NCBI GenBank assembly: GCA_964016985.1
Contig: OZ024829.1
Coordinates: 70,165,267-70,229,266, forward strand
Length of the DNA stretch: 64,000 nucleotides
DNA from: Anodontia alba
Taxonomy: Eukaryota; Mollusca; Bivalvia; Lucinida; Lucinidae
Direction of reading: 5' to 3'
Part shown: piece after piece, positions 54,400-64,000 of the stretch
Numbering within the stretch: the first letter of the stretch is position 1
Layout of the letters: every line of letters begins with the position of its first letter
The notes under the pieces: generated by a model
The model's database searches: none
What the model saw: the letters and a program-made list of their open reading frames with translations, nothing else
Told to the model about the DNA's origin: nothing
Position numbers and translations under genes: made by a program

Positions 54400-55665
54400 T
54401 TCGAAGAATGGTGGAAGGGCATTGTTTTACCCATGTCTGTCCGTCCGAGCATTTGTGTGCGGCTCATAACTCCTAAACCGTATGGAATATATTCATGAAA
54501 CTTCAGAGATGGCTAAATTATATCGAAGCGATGTGTTTCAAACAAGGAAGACAACTCTGGCTAATTCGGTTTTTTAATTGGGCCCAGGCCATAACTCTTT
54601 ATGCCTGTCCGTGCGTGCTAAAAATTATGTCCTAAACCGTATATATTCACGAAACTTCACAGATGACTATAATGTGTAGCAAACAATGAAGACAACTCCA
54701 GCTAATTCGGTTTTGAATTATCTGCCTTAGCCAAAATCCATGTAGTGTAATGCTGGAGACTTTGGTTTTGGATTTATCCACCCATGTTGTGTAATGCTGA
54801 AAATTTGTGCATGGCTAAACCGTATGGAATATATTCATGAAACTTCACAAATGACTTAATCATACCGAGACGATGTGTTGCAAACAATGATTAATCTGTC
54901 TGCTTTGGTTTTAAATTACCCCCCTTGCCTAAAATCCATGTAGTGTAATGCTTTCTTCGTGTCCGGCTTATAACTCCTAAACAGTATGGAATATACTCAT
55001 GAAACTTCAAAATGGCTTAATCACATCAAGACGGTCAGTAGCGAACAAAGAAGACAACTCTGGCTAATTCGGTTTTAAATTAACTCCCCTTGCCAAAAAT
55101 CCATGTAGTGTAATGCTTTCTTCATAACTCCTAAATCATACGGAATAAATTTATGAAACTTCACAGATGGCTAAATCATACCAAGGCGATTTGTTGCGAT
55201 TTACGAACACAACTCTGGCTAATTTGGTTTTTGAACTAACTCCCCGTGCTAAAATCCATGTAGTGTCCGGCTCATTACATCTAAAAGGTACGGAAAATAT
55301 TCATGAAACGAGACAATGTGTCGCGAACGAGGACGACAACTCTGGCTATTCGGTTTTTGATTTAACTCCCCTTGCCTAAAATCCATGTAGCGTAATGCTT
55401 TCTTTGTGCCCGGCTCATAAGTCCTTAACCGAAAAAATATATTCATGAAACTTCACAGCCTCATTTCACATTGGAACGTTGGACCCTCAAGTTGGGATTT
55501 TTCCGTCCACATTGAACATCAGTGATGAGTTCTAATGTATTACCTAGAAGATCTCTACTGTGCCTGTTTTGCATTATCTCTCTGTACCACCACGCTAGGA
55601 CTATAATTTAAGCATTGTATGATACAAAGGGCACCAGGCGGGGGCATCCGTGTCCCATGGACATT
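54400..55665. repeat. Degenerate tandem array, ~150-bp unit
   Basis: About seven diverged copies of a unit with ATAACTCCTAAACCGTATGG, ATATTCATGAAACTTCACAG, GACAACTCTGGCTAATTCGG and AAAATCCATGTAGTGTAATG. The far end reads GGCACCAGGCGGGGGCATCC then GTGTCCCATGGACA, a phrase often found at the end of such molluscan repeats (recognition, not a search). Confidence 0.75.
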
Positions 55666-56001
55666 TTTCTATTTATATTACCTTTTATTGTTTATACTTT
55701 TGCTTACGACAAAGAAGACAACTCGGAAGAAGTGGCCCGGATTGTGGTGCGTGGTGTGTTAGCCGACCAAATTAGAGCTATTCAAGCAATGAAAAGGGGG
55801 AGTTCCAAATCTGCCCACGCATGGATTTCCTTCAAACTTCACACGTTATTTGCACAAGTCCCAGCAGCTATGAAAATAGACTTGTTTTCTAGAACAAAGA
55901 AGTCTGGGTCTCAGGAGTGCTCCCTGATGTACACCTGTGATAAATGTATAACTGTGTCAAAACCTACCAGTATAAAATCAACAATTCAACATGATGTCTA
56001 A
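55615..56001 (+). other. Unrecognised 128-codon open frame
   Basis: The first ~20 codons fall in the end of the preceding repeat, so the start is not credible. The remainder (YTFAYDKEDNSEEVARIVVR.., ..HAWISFKLHTLFAQVPAAMK) has normal-looking composition with a CxxC (TCDKC) near the end but matches no family I know. It could be a chance frame or a gene fragment. Confidence 0.2.
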
Positions 56002-58430
56002 TAATGTGCATTGTTGTAGTGAGGGAACTCAGTTAGGAATATTTTACTACTATAAAAAGATTTGTATATATTTCTGTAATAAATTAAATTTTGAAAATCC
56101 AAAACTGGATAAATTTTAGACAAAAATAAGAAAAACAAGAAATTAATCTTTAAATTTATGTATATTTTGCTTCTTGTCAACCTACGATTTTTGCATAAAA
56201 ATATGCCACACGTGTCCTCTCCTAATATGTGGAGTTTGATGAAATTTAAAACCCGGTAACATGTCTATAAAGTACATGATATGCACATAGGTCGGTTGAG
56301 TATAAAAATCAAACTTTTTATTGACTAATCAAAGACGTCCCAAATATTCTGAAATTCATCATATAAGTAATTGTAATCAGATTCAAATTGTTTTTAACAC
56401 TCCAGTTCTTGACAAAACGGATTAAATACGAATTGATTATGAAAAGTAGCTGGTGCATTACACAGACCAAAAGTACTCAGAATTGCATTTAACATCCCTT
56501 ATCATTCATTTATCAAGAATAATCTCCATTACTCGTCACTTTAGGTGTAAGCAGAGTGGCCCATTATGTGTCCTCATCAATTATCTCTTTTCGTGACTAT
56601 AGAATGGACAGCTTTAAAGGAAGAAATGCAAGTGTCTGTAAAATATGTATGAGGCATAAAAACGGTATTTTCACTACTAAATTTGTGATTGGCTTTTGTA
56701 AAGCAGGGCTTTTCTTTATTTTTAGCTCAATCTTTCACTACTTATGTATCAATTGTTACATTACAGTGGAGTACAGGCATTCCTTATTTTTGTTTAACAA
56801 CAAACTGAATTAGAGCTTAACAAAAACTTTCATTTCCTTGAGCAGATGGCTCATCAGACCACAGTGGATCCGCTGCCAAGAGCAAAGAAATTCAAGTCAT
56901 CTATATTATCTTAAAATTGTCCTGTAAAACAGTTGTTTTTTTATTTATTTATTTCACTCTTTCAAAGGTGTTCCACAGGGTGCAATTTAATTATCCCTTT
57001 GATTTTCCACAGTTTGAAATAACTGGTTGGTTGATTCTAAGCAAACTATCAATAATGGACCCCCAAAACCTGAACCAGAATGAAAAATCAAACATCACCT
57101 GAATAAAAATCAATGATTTTGTGTATTTTCTCATTGGGTTATCATATTTTATGTTCAAAATCAATTTGTTACTGGTTTTTGATTTTTAAGAAATTTTGTG
57201 AAAATAATCCAGGTGGATATGGCCAATTTTTGTATTAAAATGATAGGTTGACAAAAACTGGAACTCAGTTTAATTAATGACCAAGTAATTGGAAAATAAT
57301 TATGCAGTCGCATTATAGGGACTACTTAAAACTTACTTAAACATAAAAGCTCCAATGCCAGAAAAATAAGTAAATATGTGCTATAAGCATTTTTAGCAGT
57401 GACTTACTGTTTTTATCAGCAAATCAGACATCCAAATTATGAGTTACTGGTAGTTGTGGAGTGCGCTTTTCATGGGTACCCATATATTCAGATGTGATTT
57501 TATACAAAACCGTCTATTTAAAGCAAGGGAAATAGATTAAGTGGGATAGGTACCTTATGCATAACATCCTAGGTAATACTTGTGCTTAAGATTCTATCCG
57601 TGGGCAGAGTCCTATGTAAATTCTCTATAGGCTGAAACTTCCCCCTTTTGAGATTTTAACATCTATCCATATAAACCCGAAACACTTTTCGCATTAGTAA
57701 AATGTGTCATTAATAAGTTTTAACCAATCTTTGGATCGTGTATTTGAATGGCAAGCATTTTTCAATTGTCTTGTCATTTTTCAATCTCTAGCGCAGCCTA
57801 AACCCATAACAGATGAAATAGTTCAATTTTCAATTATCTCCGAAATGTTGAACTTCCTTATAAAACAATTATTAAACAATTTAGTGATCCAGAATAATCT
57901 AAAAAGCTTCTGTTTCATAATATCTTTTTGTCTTGATCAATATGAAATTTGGTAGACAGTAAATCAGTCATACTGACCTCTGCTTCGCCTTTTTTTTTCA
58001 TTATAGCTCAATAACTTGTTGAATCAAACCGAGTCTGCTATTGTCTATTTGTTAGATGCATATCCAAAGGCTCTCCGATTCAGATTATTTTTTTAACTAA
58101 ATCAATGTCAATAGCTGCATTAGCTTGCTATCATCAGATATAACTTTGCCAGGTGACCTTGAGGATTCTAATATAAAATGTTATTTGTGTTTTTTCATTC
58201 TCGTAAAGGTTTCGTGATACTTCCGACGTAACATGTTCTGGTGAAGTGGCCTAGAGGTTAAGCTTACGGCAAAGACTTGACAGGTCGGAGCCTTCCAAAC
58301 AGTATTTCTTACGTTTTAAATGCAAAAAGACAGTGAAAGTTTATTTACAGTATTGTTTTTGCAAGGTTTGTATTTAACATTGGATTTATCACGTTTTTCT
58401 TCCCTTGATTTTTTTAGATAATTAATGTAA
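56002..58430. other. Stretch without gene; tRNA-like SINE head
   Basis: AT-rich, with no coding similarity seen. 58233-58300 reads GAAGTGGCCTAGAGGTTAAG..GGTCGGAGCCTTCC, a degraded tRNA-like A-box/B-box pair on the plus strand, probably a SINE head. AATCAAACCGAGTCTGC near 58022 is shared with the repeats at 24.1 and 28.2 kb. Confidence 0.45.
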
Positions 58431-58433
58431 ATA

Positions 58434-60755
58434 CAAGAGGACCCAGAGGGCCCCAATTCACTCACCTGAGTGTCATTGTCTCTAGTATATTCTAAAAGAC
58501 TATGGTTTCTTTTCATAGGACTATGTATGTTTAAAATTTGTTGAAAATGAATGTTTTCAGATGACAGGCTGGAACTGTGTTGTACAGGCCTTGGGAGGAA
58601 TGTGATGGTGCTTGGCACAGATACAAGCATGTTGGCTTGTACAGGCCTGGAGGAATGGAGGCGGGTGCTTGACAGATCCCATGGTGCCTTTGTTTTTTCT
58701 TTTATTTTTAGCTCTCGCGGCCACTTTGTTCAACAGAGCAGGACGCTTTGAACAATTTTGGTAAAGGATCACCCAAGGAACATTCTTGTGAAATTATTGA
58801 AAAAAAACATCTGTCCAGCAGAGACAGAGAGGAGAAGTCTTCTAAAGCAAATGTTGCAATTTATGCATGTTAACTTTTATGGAAAATCAGCCCCTCTTAT
58901 GGCGTTTGAAGGCCTGATGAACAAATGGATGACTGAATAAACAAACAAACGGAGAAGAATCGGGATACTTTGTTTTGATATCTAACATATTAACTAAATC
59001 CATCATTTTGTTAGAAAAATATGAGCTCAATATTTTAACATAAAAGTTATGGCACAAAAACTCATAGACCTTAAAGTCATGGGCATGAGTAATGATAATC
59101 TATGGCATTTTTCTTATTTCTGTTTCAATACTAAGAGTGGGGCTATCCTATATAAGTCAATGTAAAACAAATAGATTTTCAAGATGGCGGCCATCTTGGA
59201 TTTCCGTTCGAAATACAATTTTTGCTATTTTTGATCTACAAGTCACCCCAATGCTTCCCACCAAGTTTTGAGTCAATTGGCCTTTCAGTTCAGGAGAAGA
59301 AGCGAAAAATAGATTTTCAAGATGGTCGCTATGGCGGCCATCTTGGATTTCCGATCAGAACGATTTTAGCTATTTTTGATCTACAAGTCACACCGATGCT
59401 TCCTACCAAGTTTTGAGTCAATTGGCCTTTCAGTTCAGGAGAAGAAGCGAAAAGTAGATTTTCAAGATGGTCGCTATGGCGGCCATCTTGGATTTCCGAT
59501 CAGAACGATTTTAGCTATTTTTGATCTACAAGTCGAGTCAACTGGCCTTTCGCTTCAGGAGAAGAAGCGAAAAAACAGATTTTCAAGATGGTCGCCCTGG
59601 CTGTCATCTTGGATTTCCAATAAGGACGATTTAGCTATTTTTGATCTATAAGTCCTATGCTTCCTTTCAAGTTTCAAGTCAATCAGCCTTTCGGTTTAGA
59701 AGAAGTAGCGAAGAAAAGATTTTTAAGATGGCCCCCATGGCGGCCATCTTTGATTTCCAATCAGAAAGATTTTAGCTATTTTTGACCTATAAATCACCCC
59801 GATGCTTCCTACCAAGTTTCCAGTCAGATGAGGAGAAGAAGCGAAAAATAGATTTTCAAGATGGCGACCATGGTGGCCATCTTGGATTTCCGATCAGAAT
59901 GATTTAGCTACAAGTCACACCGATGCTTCCTACCAAGTTTTGAGTCAATTGGCCTTTCAGTTCAGGAGAAGAAGCGAAAAAAAGATTTTCAAGATGGTCG
60001 CTATGGCGGCCATCTTGGATTTCCGATCAGAACGATTTTAGCTATTTTTGATCTACAAGTCACCCCGATACTTCTTACCAAGTTTTGAGTAAATTGGCCC
60101 TTCGGTTCAGAGAAGCGAAAAATCGATTTTCAAGATGGTCGCCATCTTGGATTTCCGATAGGGATTTTTAGCTAGTTTTGCTCAACAAGTCACCCGATGC
60201 TTCCTACCAAGTTTAATTTCAATAAGCCTTTCGGTTCAGAAGAAGAAGCGAAAAATAGATTTCAAGATGGCCATCATGGCGGCCATCTTGGATTTCCGAT
60301 CGGAACGATTTTAGCTATTTTTGATCTATAAATCGCCCTGATGCTTCCTACCAAGTTTCGAATCTAATTGATTTAGGGTTTAGGGTTTAGGAGAAGAAGC
60401 GAAAAACAGATTTACAAGATGGCCGCCAGCGGCCATCTTGGAATTCCGATCGGAACGTTTAGCTATTTTTGATCTACAAGTCACCCCGATGCTTCCTACC
60501 AAGTTTGGAATCAATTGGCCTTTCGGTTTAGGAGAAGTAGTTGCGGTCATGAGAAGCGAAAAATAGATTTTCAAGATGGCGGCCATGGCGGCCATCTTGG
60601 ATTTCCGATCGGAACGATTCTAGCTATTTTTAATCTACAAGTCACCCCGATGCTTCTTACCAAGTATCGAGTCAATTGGCACAGGAGTGTAGGAGGAGTA
60701 GGCTTTTAAATGAATTGTTGACGCCTCACGACGGACGACGCACGACGGACGACTG
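58434..60755 (+). repeat. AAGAGG-family repeat with internal ~140-bp tandem array
   Basis: It starts ACAAGAGGACCCAGAGGGCC then TCACTCACCTGAG (the family 5' signature) and ends TTGTTGACGCCTCACGACGG with ACGACGGACGAC repeats. From about 59165 to 60690 there are about 11 units of GATTTTCAAGATGG..GGCCATCTTGGATTTCCGATC..TTTTAGCTATTTTTGATC..ACCAAGTTTTGAGTC..GAGAAGAAGCGAAAAA. The AAGATGGCGGCCATCTT core is shared with the array at 12.3-14.3 kb. Confidence 0.75.
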
Positions 60756-61093
60756 ACATTGACTGAGAGAGATAGATCTTGTAAACCCAAAATCGGGAGC
60801 GCCACATATAACTGCTCGGCCGCTGAATGGTGAAACAATCCGGCACCAAGATCATGGAAATGTATGCCATAACTTCCTTAAAAATATAAGAAGACCTGAT
60901 ATAGTGGGAAATCTGCTGGGAAAAAAAAAATAAGCGTAAATCTTTAACGATTCCCATCTGGATGAGATGCGCCCGTAAAGTCCTATTCTTTCAACCTGAA
61001 TGGCTGTATGTGTTACGTACACGTACCCAGTATATTTGGAAAAAAGCCATGTCATATGCCGTCATATATTGCATAGGTACCACATATTTAACT

Positions 61094-62086
61094 GAGGGGT
61101 GATTAATAAGTTCTTGACCTCTATAAGCAGACGTACTGAATAAACTGACGTTCAGTTCAACTCATTGAATGTTGAAATTAGTAAGTTAAAACTGGAATTA
61201 CGTCTTTTAAATGTTTAAAGTGTCATTTAAAAGACGTTGCACATACCCAACATAGTTGCAATATAACACTCCTTTTGCCATGATGATGTAATGAATCTTG
61301 CAACGGTCTCCTCTTTGGTGACGGAGTTTGTTTACAAACTATCCTTGTCATATTTAAATGGAGCAGCCGACGTCTTTACCATAATGTACATTCTTTCCTA
61401 GCTTGCACATCGTGTCTTTGTGATTTCCTTTGGGTGTTAATCCTTTGAGACAGAAGTAATTCCAGTTTTAAATATTTAAAGTGTCACCTTGTTATGTTCA
61501 AAGCTCCTTGGACCTAATTAGAAAAGCACGCATTAAGGGATAATGTAGCCGTTTTTATGGCTGATCCTTACAGACCTCTCCAGCGATTTATGAGCACGGA
61601 TGAAACCACTCTCAACGAGAGGCAAAGCATTACTCCATTTTTTAAAATTATATTATGCGGTGATGTTCGCATGAATCTATTTTCTGGGATGTGATGCAGG
61701 AGTGCTGTAGATAGATTGCATACAGATACACTGATGAGAAAGCTACGGAAGACAATCAAGCGGATTCGATATGAAAAGTTGACAAGGAGTATGCTCTTTT
61801 ATCAAGATAATGCACAACCATTGACTGCTGTCACGACTGCTTTTCAGAAAGGTGAGTGCGAACTTATCAAACATACATCCTATTCTCATACTTTAGAAAC
61901 GTCTTCCCGAATATGCAAAAGCGTTGCGTTATCATACGACGTTAGGAATGCTGCGTTCCACTACTCTACACAGAAGGGATCCGACGGTCCATAATCTCTG
62001 AACAGTGTGAATGAAAAATGAATGTCTTTGATGTTTTAAAACTGACCCATTTTACCATCAACCAGGAACTTGTGAATCACCCCTCC
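61094..62086 (+). mobile_element. Mariner-like transposon, decayed
   Basis: GAGGGGTGATTAATAAGTTC at the left and the inverted GAACTTGTGAATCACCCCTC at the right form imperfect TIRs. It carries remnants of a mariner transposase. A 14-bp hairpin (ACGTCTTTTAAATG, 61200-61213, with 61224-61237) lies inside. Confidence 0.7.
61560..61995 (+). pseudogene. Mariner transposase remnant
   Basis: Pieces: FMSTDETTLN (first catalytic Asp context), LCGDVRMNLFSG then a stop, and MRKLRKTIKRIR..LFYQDNAQPLTA (second Asp, usually HDNARPHTA). This is followed by a degraded ..YSHTLETSS in place of YSPDLAPSD, so the third catalytic Asp is lost. Inactive. Confidence 0.7.
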
Positions 62087-62398
62087 TATATAGTCACATA
62101 CATGTCACAGCAACGTGGCCATCGGCTGATTGATATTCTCAGCTATGGCAGGAACAGTAAAACGGTTTGTAAATTTATTATCATTATCTCAATCATTTTT
62201 CTTATCTAATCAATATTTTTATTTACAAACAGACAAGATGTAAGGTACATTATTCGAGTTTACCAGATTCATGAATGTATTCAAAGTAACATGTAACTAT
62301 CGGCATGTAACTATACATGTAACTATCGGCATGGGGTTGGACGGGTGTGGCGAAAGTCTTACGTCACTGAAGCGTCCAACTAATACCGGTTTACAGAT

Positions 62399-62790
<392 letters not shown>

Positions 62791-63028
62791 CGTTATACGC
62801 ACCAAGTTGTTTTGTTACACAGGTGCAGAAAAGTATTGAAAATAGGAGTGCATGTGCAGTTAAACACGAAACAAATATAGGACAGCTTCATACATTTACT
62901 GCCCAAAATTAAATGCTTTTCTCTTGCACGCGCCTTTTCACGCTAATGTTTCAGCCGCACAATGTCTTGAGCCTCGGTCTCACAGAGCTTGCGACTGCGA
63001 TGAGACCGCTTTGCGGTTGATTTGCCTT

Positions 63029-63214
63029 GCGATTGACTCGTGACCTCTGCGACTATTGCAACTACTTTTCATCTACAAATATGATCGCCGATCAATCGCC
63101 GACTGCTTGCAAAAACTATCGCCGATTGTACAGCGACTGGTCGGCGACTGATCGGCGATCATATTTGTAGATGAAAAGTAGTTGCAATAGTCGCAGAGGT
63201 CACGAGTCAATCGC
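63029..63214. repeat. Long hairpin 3 (66-bp perfect arms)
   Basis: Arms 63029-63094 and 63149-63214 pair perfectly. The 54-base loop (63095-63148) can itself pair eight more bases (TCGCCGAC with GTCGGCGA). The loop differs from that of hairpin 4 at one base. Confidence 0.97.
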
Positions 63215-63498
63215 CGTTCGATTGCAACCAGTCTCCGAAGAACCGCCTTTGGTCGCAAACTGGTCGCCGAGCACTATAACTAGTTGTAAATCTATCGCCG
63301 ATCCTACGGCGACAGGTCGCCGATCAATCGTCGACTGCTTGCAAAAACTATCGCCGATTGTACAGCGACTGGTCGGCGACTGATCGGCGACCTGTCGCCG
63401 TAGGATCGGCGATAGATTTACAACTAGTTATAGAGTGCTCGGCGACCAGTTTGCGACCAAAGGCGGTTCTTCGGAGACTGGTTGCAATCGAACGGCGA
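63211..63498. repeat. Long hairpin 4 (116/118-bp arms)
   Basis: Arms 63211-63326 and 63381-63498 pair along their full length apart from one 2-base (CT/AG) indel. The loop 63327-63380 is 54 bases. It overlaps hairpin 3 by four bases (TCGC, 63211-63214). Apart from ten bases next to the loop, its stem is unrelated to that of hairpin 3. Confidence 0.97.
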
Positions 63499-64000
63499 CT
63501 GGTCGGAGACTTGTTGGTTGTTCTGCGATCAAAAGTTAAAGTTTCAATAAAATGTTACGACATGGATAAATCATTACTGAGGAAGTTGTCTATATGATAA
63601 CATAACAGATACAGTCGCTTCGCTTGCAACAAAACAACCAAAATGCTATCTTTTTTTTTTTTTTTTTTTTTCGTTTCCTTTACGCACCATGATGCGAACC
63701 CTTTGAACGCTGGTGATAAAATGATGCCAGGACGTGAAGACAGCTTTTTGTTGTAGTTGGCACTGCAAACTTTCGGCGATCTATTGGCGCACGCTTGGAA
63801 CCTCCTTGCAACCTGTCGGCGATCAGTCGCCGTCTCATCAGTGATCAGTCGCCGATCAATAGCCGGACAGTCGCCGACTGATCGCCAATAGGTCGCAGCA
63901 AGGTTGCCTGATTTCAGAGACAAAGTGTTGATGAAATCAATCGGCGACCAATCGGTGACTGGTCTGCGACTAATCGTCGATTTCCAGAAAACCATTGCAA

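Larger units (their letters stand above)
62975..64000. repeat. TCGCC/GGCGA-rich inverted-repeat domain (continues past the window)
   Basis: Dense copies of TCGCCGAT, GGCGACTG and TTGCGACC on both strands. It begins with a small hairpin (CGGTCTCA 62975-62982 with TGAGACCG 63001-63008), contains the two long hairpins at 63029-63498, then smaller fold-backs at 63770-63990 such as CGGCGATCAGTCGCCG. The 146-codon minus frame at 63555-63995 crosses these repeats and a poly-T and is not credited. Confidence 0.8.

Noticed and set aside
55615..56001. Possible small secreted protein
   Set aside because: The apparent hydrophobic start lies in the end of the neighbouring repeat; the rest is unrecognised, so it is listed only as an unassigned frame.
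59165..60690. CRISPR-like array of regular repeats
   Set aside because: Units are contiguous and diverged without unique spacers, in a eukaryotic repeat element.
63555..63995. 146-codon minus-strand frame
   Set aside because: Crosses a poly-T run and TCGCC inverted repeats; its Asp/Arg-rich content reflects the repeat.

Overview
The window looks like repeat-rich, AT-rich nuclear DNA from a marine invertebrate, most likely a bivalve mollusc. The main clues are the motif AACAAGAGGCCC..GGGCC..CTCACCTG at the ends of several repeats, Tc1/mariner elements, tRNA-derived SINEs and long (TG)n/(AC)n tracts. I recognise that motif from bivalve genomes. The species call is an inference. I found no host protein-coding gene with a convincing exon structure, and almost everything identifiable is a mobile element or its debris.

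Layout. 1-1452: flank with short hairpin repeats. 1458-11683: a structurally complete 10.2-kb Ty3/Gypsy-type retrovirus-like element. It has two 689-bp LTRs that read as identical, a 5-bp target duplication (ATAAA), a primer binding site, gag, pol (PR-RT-RH-IN) entered by a predicted -1 frameshift, an intact envelope gene with furin site and transmembrane anchor, and a polypurine tract. A consensus splice donor before gag and an acceptor just before env imply a spliced env mRNA. All three reading frames are open, so this is a young and possibly active insertion. 11.7-19.6 kb: repeat arrays, including a ~145-bp tandem array built round an AAGATGGC..GCCATCTT core, a (TG)n tract, and two elements of the AAGAGGCCC family.

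19.6-24.1 kb: a decayed LTR element on the minus strand (gag, zinc knuckle, protease, integrase zinc finger) with a tRNA-Pro-type primer binding site. A 1.26-kb TIR transposon is inserted in its leader and carries two long hairpins with the same loop. 26.6-35.6 kb: remains of a second element of the same kind on the plus strand. Its domains lie in the order protease-integrase-RT-RNase H, the Gmr1-like (copia-like) order. It is broken up by a nested repeat and by two Tc1-like elements. 35.6-37.1, 40.0-41.6 and 50.1-51.7 kb: further Tc1-like elements, all with broken transposases; the last lies inside an older TIR element (49.9-52.7 kb). 43 kb: a reverse-transcriptase pseudogene. 45-47.7 kb: palindromic MITE-like repeats and a RecQ-type helicase fragment. 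53-60.8 kb: SINEs and two tandem arrays. 61.1-62.1 kb: a dead mariner. 62.4-62.8 kb: a SINE running into (AC)n. 63.0-64.0 kb: a TCGCC-rich inverted-repeat domain with two adjacent long hairpins whose 54-nt loops differ at one base.

Most worth pursuing: the intact env-bearing element; the two pairs of hairpins with different stems but shared loops, a layout that matches the unfolded form of a linear DNA with closed hairpin ends; and the Gmr1-order retroelements in what appears to be a protostome.
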